A DNA stretch of 64,000 nucleotides from Wyeomyia smithii. Lineage: Eukaryota > Arthropoda > Insecta > Diptera > Culicidae. This document shows, one piece after another, positions 11,931 through 22,503 of the stretch. Made by a program: the position numbers and the translations under genes. Every line of letters starts with the position of its first letter. Position 1 is the first letter of the stretch. Location: assembly GCF_029784165.1 (NCBI RefSeq), contig NC_073695.1:198211857-198275856 (forward strand), read 5' to 3'. A model generated the notes under the pieces. That model saw nothing but the letters and a program-made list of their open reading frames with translations, was not told the origin of the DNA and did not search any database.

Positions 11931-12794
11931 ATCAGACAAACAGACCGGACTGCATTTTTCTATGTATAGATTACAACATCAATATATTAGAACCTAAAGA
12001 GTGAGTATACATTCATTGGATTGAAGCGTTCATATAAATCTATTTTTACAAATGAAAGTTGGAATGAGAAAGGCTGGGTCTGATCGCTAGGTGGATTAAT
12101 TTAGGTTTTTCCAATTCCTTCGATTTATAGCAAAGTTTAACTGTTTATTTCGATGTTTCGCGACGTTTTTCCAGACCGGTTGACTGAAACTCTCAGGTTA
12201 AAAATAAACAATGCGCACTGCCTCTAGCGGTGATTCGGTGAAACTGTTAGGACGAACCACGAATATTTGCAGCGCGAACCAGGATCAAAAAACTATTATT
12301 GTATTATTTAAAAAAATCACAATCGGAAACTTTTTTTCTGTAATAGAAGTTTCAATACTGGTAAAATATAGATGGATCGACGTTTTAAAATTAATATAAA
12401 GTTCTACATCACGAGCTAAAATGCTGTAGAGAAGTTTGAACAAACTGCTCCGGTGAAGACATTGGCAGCTAAATTTACATCTTATATTAGCTTAGCTATC
12501 AAGGCTAATTGAAGTAGTTTCCTTTAACAAAAATAAAAGGTATGTATTGTTAAAAAATAGAGGCAGCATTAAAAATTAATTAAATTTAAAATTTTTGACT
12601 ATTCAATGGTTTATCGATGATTTAGGTAATAGAACGAACCAGGATCAGTTTTTGCATAGTGCGAACCACGATCAATCATCCTAGACAATTTAGTACTGAA
12701 TCACACACAAGCTTACGTATTGTGCGTGGTGATCAAATTGTCAACATTCAAATTGGTTTCACTTCGTCATGTGTAAGCAATAAGTGTGAATGTA

Positions 12795-13090
12795 GTGATT
12801 TTTGAGCTAAACTAAGTTCGAAACGCTCAAAACTACATGCACACTAGCGCTGCGTTGCAGCTGAATTTCACACAATACTGTTCGCCAATTACAAGCCCTT
12901 GTCTTCTTGAGTAACTTTGCTAAGAATCGCACCTCTCTAAATGGTGGGATTATTGAGCTAAATAGCGTTCAAAACACCCAAAACTTCATGCATACTAGCG
13001 CTGCGTTGTGTCTGAATTCCGAACTAAACTCTCCTCCAATGAAAAGTTCTTGACCTCCTGAGCAACTATACTGAAGACCACAACTCGCTA
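12795..13090. repeat. Two-unit tandem duplication in the Tc1-like element
   Basis: Two units of about 150 bp share TTGAGCTAAA, ACTAGCGCTGCGTTG and a later CTTCTTGAGTAACT/CTCCTGAGCAACT segment. They have diverged substantially. Confidence 0.6.
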
Positions 13091-13623
13091 GGTTTTCAGA
13101 ATCAAGAGATAGAGTTACTTTGATCTGCCCATATCAAGTGATGCTAAACTTTTCGGGGTGTTGCAATACTCAGAAAAGCGATTCCAAACTTATGACGGGT
13201 AGTGTATGCAAACATTCTTCGTATTATTGCGACATTTCGCTATAACGACAGTCCCTTGCGATGTCGCTATAAAAGGATTCGACTGTATCTGTTTAATTTG
13301 TATGGGAGACCTCTTTCCCCTTCCAGAGTACTTAGGAGTGTCAAATCACCATCGAAATTTGTGTGTGTGTTTTTTTTTTTAATAGGGGGGGAATGTTTGT
13401 AACGATTTATTTATGTACTAATATCTATTCAGAATTAGTATTGTGTGTTCTGCCACAAATGGTGACATTTCAACACTATTATGTATTTGTACTCTTTTTT
13501 ATATTATTGAATGTTATTAGCTTTCGCAGTTAAGTTAATGTAATTGTAGGAAAATTATTAAACCTACTTGCCAAGGAAAAAAGAAAGGAATAAAACAAAA
13601 CTTAAAATAAGCTTAGAACTATC

Positions 13624-16035
13624 TTACTGACTATAAAGAGAGCTAATCGTTGCAATTGAGGATTGCAACGATTTTTGTCGGAATTTGTTGATAATTTGGC
13701 TTGACATATTTTCTAATGTTTCTACATTAGTGAGCCTATGTAGCTCGTTCGTGCTAAACCAGGGAGGACGCTTCAAAATCATTTTCAAAAGTTTATTCTG
13801 AATCCTTTGAAGTGTCTTCTTCCTGGTTGCACAACAACTTGTCCAGATGGGAACTGCATAAAACATTGCTGGCCTAAAAATTTGTTTGTAAATTAACAGT
13901 TTATTCTTGAGACAAAGTCTAGAATTCCTGTTGATAAGAGGATATAAACATTTGATATACTTATTGCACTTTGACTGGATATTTTCAATGTGCTCCTCGA
14001 AAGTAAGATTCTTATCATAAATTAGCCCTAAGTATTTAACTTGATCAGACCAATTTATTAGTCCAATTAGACCAATTTATGTATTTTGTAGAGATTTCTC
14101 ACAACCTGGTGGTAAATCAGGAAGATCAGAAGAAAAAATATTGTAAAAGATTACACCAGCTCTAACAGGCAATCTATTAGATTTACCATTTAGATAGTTA
14201 ACCTGAAGAGTGCGGTCAGTTAAATAACTTTGTATCATTTTTGTAAGGTAAAGCGGAAAACTGAAATTTGACATTTAAGCTATTAAACCTTTATGCCAAA
14301 CACTGTCGAAAGCCTTTTCTATATCCAGTAGAGCTGCTCCAGTCGAATAGCCTTCAGATTTATTAGTTCGAATCATATTTGTTACTCTAAGTAACTGATG
14401 AGTAGTGGAATGCCCATGGCGAAAACCAAACTGCTCATTTGCAAAAATTGAGTTCTCATTAATATGTGTTAACATTCTATTAAGAATTATTCTTTCAAAA
14501 AGTTTGCTAATAGAGGAAAGTAAACTAATTGGTCGATAACTTGATGCCTCAGCTGGATTCTTTTCGGGTTTTAAAATTGGAGTGACTTTGACATTTTTCC
14601 ATTTCGTAGGAAAATGTGCTAGTGCAAAGCATCTGTTAAAAATTTTTACCAAGAAATTTAAAGAGTTTTCGGGAAGTCTTTTAATAAGGATATAGAAAAT
14701 CCCATCATCTCCTGGTGCTTTCATGTTTTTGAATTTTTTGAGAATAGTTCGCACCTCATTCAAGTTAGTTTCCAATACCTCTTCAGAAAGAAATTCTGGG
14801 GTGGTGATCTGATCATACTTTTGGTTTACTTCATTTTCAATAGGACTTACTACGTTCAAATTGGAGTTATGAACACTCTCAAACTGCTGAGCAAGTTTTT
14901 GAGATTTTTGTTTATTCGTTAGAAAAATGCAATCACCATCTTCAAGGACTGGAATGGGCTTCGAGGGTTTCTTAAGAACCTTCGAAAGCTTCCAGAAAGG
15001 TTTTGAATAAGGTTTTAGTTGTTCAACTTCTCTCATGAAATTCTCATTTCGCAATAGAGTGAATCTATGTTTTATTTCCTTTTGCAATTCTTGAAAAATA
15101 ATTTTCAAAGCAGGATCACGAGATCTTTGGTATTGACGTCTCCGTATGTTCTTCAAACGTATAAGAAGTTGAAGTTCACTGTCAATAATTGGTGCATTAA
15201 ATTTTACTCGAGCCTTAGGAACTGATAAATTCCGGGCATTGAGTATTAAGCTGCTAAAATTATCTAATGCTCTGTCAATGTCAGCACTATTTTGTAAAAT
15301 AATATCATCATTCAAATTTTCTTCGATCGTAGAACGATATCAATCCCAATGAGTCTTGTGATAATTTAACACAGATCTAGCGGGATTTAAAATAGTTTCA
15401 TGGGAAATAGAAAATGTTATGGGAAGATGATCAGAATCAAGTTAGTACCAAATCAATTGTATATGGATTCCTAATAGAAGAATAACATGTAGGACCATTT
15501 GGAAATAAAACTGAACAAAATCCAGCCGAGCAATCATTAAACAATATTTATCCATTGGAATTGCTTTGAGCGTTATTCCAAGATCGATGTTTCGCATTAA
15601 AATCACCGATGATTAAAAATTTAGATTTATTTCTTGTGAGTTTTTTGCAAATCTCCCTTGAAATAATTTTTTCGCTCACCAGCATTTGCATTGAAAAGGC
15701 AAATACACTGCGGCTATAAATAAAATGCCAATACTTGTTTCAATTTCAATTCCCAAACTCTCGATAACTTTGGTTTCAAGATGGGGTAAAACACAATGTT
15801 TTATTCGACGGTGGATAACTATTGCAATTCCACCACCGGCAACATCAATTCTATCAAACCTATAAACCATGTAATTTGGGTTCTTTTTTAGTTTAATATT
15901 GGGCTTTAAAAGCGTTTCAGTCACAACTGCAATATGCACATCGTGGACTGTTAAAAAAATGAAAAATTCATCTTCTTTCGCTTTTAAAGAGCGAGCATTC
16001 CAATTTAGAAAATTTACAGCATTATTCAAAATCAT
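13624..16035 (-). pseudogene. Jockey ORF2 (endonuclease/RT), degenerate
   Basis: It is homologous throughout to the better copy at 25983-28643. Visible blocks are the endonuclease N-terminus (LNWNARSLK, VVTETLLKPN), RT finger/palm blocks (KKFKNMKAPGDDG, SSYRPISLLSSISKLFE, ALLDIEKAFDSVWHKG) and the C-terminus (TRKKTLQRIQNKLLKM). Lesions include frameshifts in the endonuclease (about 15315-15676) and near 14275. A deletion near 14085 joins PPGCEKSL directly to sequence near WSDQVKYLGLIYDK, removing roughly 75 residues including the catalytic Asp-Asp box. It cannot encode an active RT. Confidence 0.92.
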
Positions 16036-17327
16036 TGCTGAATTTCAATTTCATAACAATATTAGTTGTAAATTTTATACCTTCTTGAACAGCCTCGTAC
16101 ATCGAGTTACAGTTCAACAAAACGGACATTAGCTGCACCATGGATTGTTGTAGGTATTCAATCTTTTCTGGAGTTGGACTACCTAAATCAATACTGGCTG
16201 ACTTTTCAGCACCAAACACGAATGGTTTGTTACTGTTTGAATTTGAAATATTACCTGTAAGGACACTGGCATATGAACAGCCTGGTGTTGCCTGAACAGG
16301 ATTTTTTGTCTGAAATTTGTTATCTGAATTTAAATTATTACCTACAGACACACCTGCTAATGAAAGTGCTGGTGATGTCTGAACACTATTGAAAGTCTTT
16401 TGTATACCCACATTGACAACAGGTTGCTTAGAATTCCTACGTTGTCTGGAAGCAATGATTTTTGACCTTACAGGACAATTAAAGAAATTAGATTTGTTAT
16501 TTCCCCCACAATTTACACATTTGAAACTATTCGTGGTCTCTTTCACGGGGCAGATATCTTTCGTGTGACCAGTGTCACCACAAATCATACATTTTGTTGC
16601 CATATGGCAGTTTCGAGTTCCATGACCATAGGCTTGACAATTCCATAGGCTTGAAATTGAGTAAGATTATGGATTTCTCCATGTCTCTTGAAATTTTCCC
16701 ACTTTATTCGCACGTTAAATAAAACACGTACTTTTTCCAAACATTTCAAATTATTTACTTTGGTACGATCAAAATGTACTAAGTAATTTTCCTGGTGTAT
16801 TCCAGTTTGATTAATTTTGGCATTTGTCTTTCGATTCATCAAAATTACTTGGTTGGGGGCAAAACCAAGTGATTCTGACAAACAATCTTCGATTTCCTCA
16901 ATAGTTTGGTCATTTGAAAGACCTTTCAAAACAGCCTTAAACGGTCTCTCGTTTTTGGCATCAAAAGAAAAAATTTATACATCTTTTCAGTTAAATACTG
17001 TAAAAGATGTTTATGGCCATCAAGAGATTCGACCAAAATACGAATTTCGCCTTGGCGGCCAATTTGAAAATTAACTTTCACATCCGACAGAAATGATGAA
17101 AGTTCTGATCGAAATGCTTTTAAATTTGCTACAAATACCACAATAGGTGGAACTTTAACCTTCTTCATAACGGCTTTATGCTCAGTATGAGAAGTTTGAA
17201 TTTCTTGATCCCCAACGGAAGAAAGAATATCATACCTGTTAGTCGAAATTTCAGTGTCACTTGGAGGAGATGCCTCACGTTTCCTTGAAGCCACATCAAA
17301 GCGAGCTTTTTCATTTTTTCCAGGCAT
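16022..17327 (-). pseudogene. Jockey ORF1 (gag-like RNA-binding), frameshifted
   Basis: It starts at ATG 17327 (MPGKNEK) and runs to 16022 with two or more frameshifts (about 16927 and 16595). The middle carries the YLTEKMYKFF and GLSNDQTIEEIE blocks of Jockey ORF1. The C-terminal part has CCHC zinc knuckles, such as CMICGDTGHTKDIC (C-x2-C-x4-H-x4-C), followed by CVNCGGNN. ORF1 of this clade coats retrotransposon RNA. The intact knuckle here shows what the plus-strand copy has lost. Confidence 0.9.
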
Positions 17328-17596
17328 AACTGGAAAACTTCACTACACTTTCACTTCACTATAGAATTTAATTAGAAATATCTCAATCCAAATTTACTCA
17401 CTAAACACTCGTTAACGTTAAAAACAAATTTATTACTTTGCGTTTCAACAGGTAGTCTTACAAGAAGACTGCCTGTTAAAAGCGAAAAACAAAATTTCAA
17501 TATCTCTCGGTAGTCTAAGACTTAGCCTCGAGCTGTTGGTAAAATGCGACCGTACTGTAGGACAGTTCAAGTCGATCTGATCGAAATTTGTGTTTG

Positions 17597-18004
17597 ATTT
17601 GTATAAGAGCCCTCCTATCCAGAAGTGGGAGGGGTGTCGAACCACCATGAAAATATTTTTTGCTCCAGAAAACATGCCAAGTTTGGTTCCATTTACTTGA
17701 TTAGTTCTTGAGTTGTGAAGAAATTTGAGTTTCATTTGTATGAGCCGTCTCTTCCAGAAGAGGGAGGGGTGAATTTGGTTTTATTTACTTGATTATTTCT
17801 CGAGATGTGCAGAAATTCGTGTTCCATTTATAGAAAACCTCTCCCTTCAAGAAAAGGGAGGGGTCTCAAACTATCTTAGTCACCTTTCTCGGTCTCTAAA
17901 CCCCTATATACAAAATTTCACGCCGATCGGTTCAATAGTTTCCAAGTCTATATGGAACAGACAGACAGACAGACAGACAGACAGAGCTGCATTTTTGTAT
18001 GTTT
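17597..18004 (+). repeat. Rep-X outer copy resumes: block 1 and (GACA)n
   Basis: This continues the block-1 array interrupted by the Jockey insertion. Three G-rich hairpins (about 17612, 17745 and 17838) are followed by CGCCGATCGGTTCAATAG and a (GACA)n run at about 17959-17982, as in the inner copy near 11895-11945. The outer copy ends abruptly where RTE-like sequence begins. Confidence 0.65.
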
Positions 18005-18099
18005 AGATTTCCACTCATACTCGAAAATCTTTAAGATTTTTTCCGATTCAGAGATCTACCACTATGCAACACACAGTAAACCAAATTGACCATGTTCTC

Positions 18100-19610
18100 G
18101 GCGATGGACTATTCTTCTCGAATATTATCAATATACGTACCTATACTTCAAAACTATCAACTATATGTTAGACGAGGATATCAGCTACGAAGCCCCAAAG
18201 CTGCTCAAGACTAAGCGCAACGAATAGACGTGGTATTACAAGTAAGTTCTTTCGATGATGGATAGCGCAGAACATGCATTAGGAAATCCGCAACCACGAC
18301 ACTGGAGACAGAGGCACTGATCGGCGGAAACACCTGGTATGATAGTAATTGCGAGGCAGTGGTGGTAGAGAAAACCGTCTATGGACGAATTACCAGAAAG
18401 CTAGATTGAAAGAAAACAAGACCAAGTTCAAACCTGGATTCTGAGACGAAAGAAGCGCCAGCAAAAGGATCGTGATTACGAATAGCTTGAAGAGCTATTC
18501 CGTGCCAATGATACGCGGAAGTTTTACGAGAAGGTTAAAGAATCCCGCAGAGGGTATGTGCCACAAGCCGACATATGTAGGGATGTGGACGGAAACCTGA
18601 TCACCAACGAAAGCGGAGTAATCGACAGCTACTTCGAAGCACCGCGAAAAGCACTTGAATGGCAACACAGGAAAAGAAACGGCAATTAAATTGACCTAGT
18701 TGAAGCAGCGATCAGGACGACCAGTCCCGACCTTCAGGAAATCCAACAGAAGATTCGTGGAACAATAACTAACGGGGTTCAAGAAGCCCGTGCTACCACG
18801 GATCGTATTTTTTCGCTCCAGCAGATAAATATCGTGGGTATAACGTGTTCGCACCTCATATCTGCATCGATTTCACGGCAGCGTACGATATTGTCGGTTG
18901 AGAACAGTTATGGCAGATCATGCACGAGAACAAGCAAATCTTTCCGAATAAGCTAACGATCAACTGATCAAAGCTGTTATGAATCAAGTGATGTGTTATG
19001 TGTGTGTCGCGTGGACGCTTTCGAATGAGTCACGAAGAAGATTGAGACAAAGTTACGGGCTTTTACAGTATGCAGTTCAACATCGCTCTTAAAGCTATGC
19101 TGCGAATGTGAAAATGCGCATACTTCTTATTCGGGAAAACCCTGAGATCGAATAGGGTGCGCACTGCGCAGTCAAACGAACTTGAAATCGTTCAAAACCA
19201 TGGTTCTCTAGGTTTTGAAACGATCCGGTGCGTGCGGTATTTTTGTACTAAATAATCATGCTACGAAAAGTATTTTCAAAAAACAAGTCTCTCAGCCATC
19301 AGTTTAGTTTTGACAGTTTTTTATTTTTACAAAAACGCATATCTACAAAAAGTGATTCGAAAGTCAGTCCATAAATATCGCAAATACCCACTGAACTGCT
19401 CTCAAAAGACCTGATCGCCCTTGGAGTGTTCGAAAGAAATGTGCTACGGACTATTTACAAGAGGAAAACGGAGAATGGCGTAGACGCCTTTTTGGGAGGA
19501 AGCCATTGCACATCTGACTAAAGTCAGATGATTTCTGTGGGCCGGTTACGTCGCAAGGATGCCGGACGACAACCCAGTTAATAGGCTTCTTAGCAATTCT
19601 ACGGACTATT
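18100..19610 (+). pseudogene. RTE-clade non-LTR retrotransposon fossil
   Basis: Broken frames, read across several stops and shifts, give the hallmarks of an RTE-type polyprotein in the right order: a KFYEKVKESRRGYVPQ linker block (about 18519-18566), CRDVDGNLITNE just after it, RT motif A as CIDFTAAYD (about 18863-18889) followed by EQLWQIMHENK, then C-terminal LGVFERNVLRTIYKRK and WAGYVARMPDDNPV (about 19540-19580). RTE elements encode an endonuclease and RT. The endonuclease is not recognisable, and motif C is lost in an unrelated stretch near 19090-19380. The clade call comes from these recognised blocks. Confidence 0.8.
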
Positions 19611-19879
19611 TGAGCGCTGTTCATTTATTGGAAGCTAAAATTTCAACGCTCAAAATTCTAACCTCAAAATTGTATGGAAAAGGCCACAACCCCCATCCAC
19701 CCTAATGGTTGAAATATTGGCCTAAGCACTTGCAGTTGTTGAATCCTATTTTCAAATTACTTTTTTCATGAGCAGCACGTGAAAAGTGCAAGCTCTAATA
19801 TGAAGTGTAAATTAACTTTTCGGTGACCCGTTCCCACCGTGTGAAATCAAACTACTATTTACGTGGTAATTATAGGATG

Positions 19880-19885
19880 TTTATT
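19880..19885 (-). terminator. Poly(A) signal of the CBM14 gene
   Basis: AATAAA on the minus strand, 26 bp past the stop codon at 19911-19913. Its position and orientation fit the 3' end of the gene directly upstream. Confidence 0.65.
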
Positions 19886-19910
19886 TTCTCTATCAACTAG
19901 CAAATTGTAT

Positions 19911-20841
19911 TTAATAATGCTTGTGCTCGTGGTGTCGCTTGCCAGAATCTCCTGTATGAGCAAGGCACAATTTTTTGGTATCGTCGAACACCTGGGTGGA
20001 CTGTGGACAGGAACGTTCGATATATGTCAGTCTACCATTGTACCAGTAGCACTGATAGTACGCGTTCGGGTTGCTCGACTTAGCGTACAAACCTTCTTTT
20101 CTACATTTGTAGATACATTTATTAGCACTGGTATCAAAAGTAGCGCTATCACCGCAAGAGAACATGACGATGCTCGGATCTGTCGTGGAGTCTGCAAAAT
20201 TGTATTGGCAGTAGTAAAAGTACTGACTGTTGGGAGGGTAAACTTTTATAATTGGACCGTTGGTTGTGCAGTTGACGGTCTGGCATCCCCTATAGTAGCG
20301 TTGGCACAGTTGAACTTTACTGTTAAACGTATAACCTGAAGGGCACCTGTACGCGTCATCAGATCGATCCACTCCTGAACAGTAATAATATCCCTCACAA
20401 GATAACGGATCTGGATACTTTCCTTTGCCGGTGCAACGGAATTTCAAATTTTCAGATGCCTCCGAACATGCATCCTGGGTATCGTCCGGTATTGTTGAAC
20501 ATCCACCCTCGGCAATGTTGCAGAACGGAGCTGAAGAAGGGCAGATTTGCGTTGGGTTAGCAGTATCGTCAGTACCGACGCATATCTTGACCGTTCGACA
20601 GCCTACACAAATGGTTAGTTGCCCGCTTCCGCACGCTGCTGGTGAAGGATAAAGTATATCGTCGGTAGAAGCCTGACGGAGCACTCCTGAGGTGAACTCA
20701 TCATCTGCAATGTTTTGAGCTGTGGTCGCTGTTATCTGAGGAAAATGAATGAATTTGATTTCGTCTAGATTTGTCTTTGATACTTACAAAAAGCAGTGCC
20801 ATGCCTATTGATGATGCCACTGAAGCGTTCCTCGAGATCAT
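19911..20841 (-). CDS. Secreted four-domain chitin-binding (CBM14) protein
   Basis: Two exons: 20841-20788 (54 nt) and 20735-19911 (825 nt), with a 52-nt phase-0 intron (donor GTAAGT, acceptor CTCAG). The protein has 292 residues. Residues 1-24 are a signal peptide (start MISRNASVASS, hydrophobic GMALLFIT, likely cut after TTAQ). Four Cys-rich units follow at about 53-97, 119-169, 174-225 and 229-275. The second is the clearest CBM14: six Cys with aromatic GYYYC and FNSKVQLC. The tail is His/Lys-rich (HHEHKHY). CBM14 proteins bind chitin outside the cell, as in peritrophic matrix or cuticle. It has a TATA box, Inr and poly(A) signal of its own. The first Cys unit is atypical. Orthologue identity is not claimed. 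Confidence 0.92.
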
Positions 20842-20863
20842 TTCCGATAGTTTCAAACAGTTC

Positions 20864-20899
20864 TTCTGATAAATACGAAGAAAGACTTTGCTTTATATA
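20864..20899 (-). promoter_or_regulatory. TATA box and initiator of the CBM14 gene
   Basis: TATATAAAG starts at 20899 on the minus strand. 32 nt downstream is an initiator-like TCAGA with its A at 20867. The predicted 5' UTR is about 26 nt before the ATG at 20841. The spacing matches a focused arthropod core promoter. Confidence 0.75.
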
Positions 20900-22183
20900 C
20901 TGGGCCGAAGACGGAAACCAAAACTTTCATGAAAAAGTAGGTCAAATCGCGAATCACGCACAGGTTATATCAAATATTTACGTTCGCTAAATTGGAGTAG
21001 TTTGGCACAGAACAATCCAGGTACTGTTGCAATGAAGAATATTACACGTAATCGCTAATTTTGTTGCGGTTACCAGCACTTGCGCGTATAACTATTGAGA
21101 GCTTCCTAATCACGCATTCAAACTTCAAATAAGTTCATCTTCTCTCAAGTGCTTATTGAAACTCCGTGAGGGAATGTGGATGTATTTATTTTGTAATTCA
21201 CAATTGTTTTGCTTTAGAGTCAAAATCAAAATCAATGGATACAAAATCTCGTGATCCGGTAGTGCAATGGAGATGAAACAAACATTCTTTCAGTAACAAT
21301 CGAGCTCGTGCAGTAATGTGATGACACTTGTCTGAGAAAAGCAACGAACTGCTTTTGGCATATTGCTTTAGAGAAGCGGCTTAACCGCTGCAACATCTGT
21401 CGGTTCCAAATTCTTCATTATTGTTATATTGCTTTTCAGCAGTCTGCAGGATCTGCCAAAAATGTAAAAACAAAATGCAAGTATGGTTACGTTTTACTTT
21501 TCGTCTCTAGAGTTTTCCCAAATGAAATAACATTCATCCTATTTTTATGAAAGCTGAACATCCTAATTACAACTGTAAACATGTGTCCTCTCCAAACATT
21601 AAACTCTTTCCACAGACCAGCCGGCTCACCAATCAAGCCAAGGCAGAAAAAAATGGGTGGCATGTTGTCATAAAAGGACGACGGTTCATCCGCCCCCAAA
21701 AGCAAAGGAACAATGCAAACTGGCAATATGTTTGTACTCAGCAGCACAATTGATTTTGGGTTACACTGTGGTGCCACATACACCGTGTCTCTCTCTCCCT
21801 TTCGCATTCCTTTATGGCCAGGAAAAGAGGTCGAAATGTTTTGAGACAAATATCCTCCCACCAAACAATAGCGGCAACATAATGCAGGTAATCACTTGCT
21901 TGTATATACTTGCGATACAAGTACAGAGAAAGGAAGGACGCGTTGATTCGGTTTAAAACATAAGACATGGTCAAAAATGAACATTAGGTAAACCCAAAAC
22001 TGCACCAGGAAGATACAGTTTCGCAGGTTAAATAAGACAATTCCAAAACTTTGACTGATGGTAGTGTTGGAGATATCAGAATTGAACTCATTATTGCGAA
22101 AATGTATAGATATGAAAATAAACATGAAAGAGTGTTAGTATATTGAGCTACAATTATGGACAAAATTTAGTATAAGTATATTA
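20900..22183. other. Upstream region of the CBM14 gene, otherwise unassigned
   Basis: No further exon is recognised. Overlapping open frames at about 21487-21974 on both strands have no domain and look random. Control sites for the CBM14 gene may lie in the first few hundred bases, but no specific one can be named. Confidence 0.45.
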
Positions 22184-22503
22184 CACCGGTCGACAAAAGC
22201 GAAAAAAAAAATGCTGCCCTGAAGCTCGAAATAGCGCCCTAGAAAGATTGTATCTTTTTAATCATTCCTGTGATTTTGGGGCCCTTAGCTATTATTAAAA
22301 CGCGTCAACTTACATGAGAGTTCGCATAGTAATTGCTCGCCGGGTTCGTCGCTTCAACGTTATGTTTACGAGAAAACTCATTTATAGGTCTTCGAAAAAA
22401 TTTTAACGGCTGGGGGCATCAACATTTACAGGAATGGCTAAAAACCTATAATCTTTCATTTTTTCTAGTTGGAGCTTCGGGGCCACACCTGTGTTGACCA
22501 GTG
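22184..22503. mobile_element. Foldback-type MITE, copy 2 (most complete)
   Basis: A 320-bp element starts CACCGGTCGACA and ends with the complement of CACTGGTCAACA. The arms mirror each other internally: ATCATTCCTGTGATTTTG near 22262 pairs with TTTACAGGAATGGCTA near 22424. Non-coding. The same family is at 946-1172 and 30332-30478. No clear target duplication. Confidence 0.65.

Larger units (their letters stand above)
9405..12105 (+). repeat. Rep-X, inner copy
   Basis: It starts in T-rich sequence with a CTCCTAGAAAGG hairpin, followed by GCCGAGTGGCATATATC and an ACTCGACTCAGCTCGACGAG inverted stretch. It ends GAAAGGCTGGGTCTGATCG through GATTAATTTAGG. The same order in reverse orientation fills 41477-44367, and a short version is at 54773-55756. 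It contains two block-1 monomers (about 11640-11930) but lacks most of block 2. It is interrupted at 10031-10924 by another element. Non-coding; class unknown. Confidence 0.75.
8593..12683. mobile_element. TA-flanked element with GTGGTTCGC iterons
   Basis: The ends GGGTGATTGATCGTGG (from 8595) and its complement (ending 12681) are flanked by TA. The terminal core GATCGTGGTTCG recurs in variant form near 8813-8856 (GATCCTGGTTCG, GATCTTGGTTCG) and in opposite orientation near 12253-12290 and 12633-12672. No coding capacity. It contains Rep-Y (9050-9404) and Rep-X (9405-12105), which are later insertions or cargo. Confidence 0.7.
8261..13206. mobile_element. Tc1-like TIR element, holds nested inserts
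   Basis: The body 8263-13204 is flanked by TA. The ends are CACTACCCGTCAAAAGTTTG and its complement with a T for an A (CATAAGTTTG). The inverted repeat continues inward through GAGTATTGCAACACC and GAAAAGTTTAGCATCAC on both sides. This end sequence resembles Tc1-family transposons. No transposase remains. It was inserted at a TA inside the pogo-like element and later received the element at 8593. Confidence 0.75.
8006..13287. mobile_element. Pogo/Tigger-like TIR element, holds nested inserts
   Basis: The ends CAGTCGAATCC at 8008 and GGATTCGACTG ending at 13285 are inverted repeats flanked by TA. The subterminal sequence repeats TATAACGACA / GCTATAGCGACA motifs. The left terminal unit is duplicated: a second CAGTCGACTCTCTC start lies near 8193. 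Without its inserts the element is only about 330 bp and has no transposase. The pogo/Tigger assignment rests on the CAG start, the TA target and TIR style and is an inference. The rest of the interval is later insertions. Confidence 0.7.
13368..17579 (-). mobile_element. Jockey-clade non-LTR retrotransposon, defective
   Basis: An element of about 4.2 kb on the minus strand lies between 17-bp direct repeats (13351-13367 and 17580-17596, ATCGAAATTTGTGT then GTG or TTG), a target-site duplication. The 3' end is a poly(A) tail seen as T-run at 13369-13380. The 5' end includes CTTGAACTGTCCTACAG, shared with the plus-strand copy near 24489. It contains ORF1 and ORF2 in Jockey order but both are broken. 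It inserted into a Rep-X block-1 array. Confidence 0.92.

Noticed and set aside
8006..13287. One large autonomous DNA transposon
   Set aside because: The 5.3-kb interval is filled with separate nested elements, each with its own TA flanks; no transposase is present.
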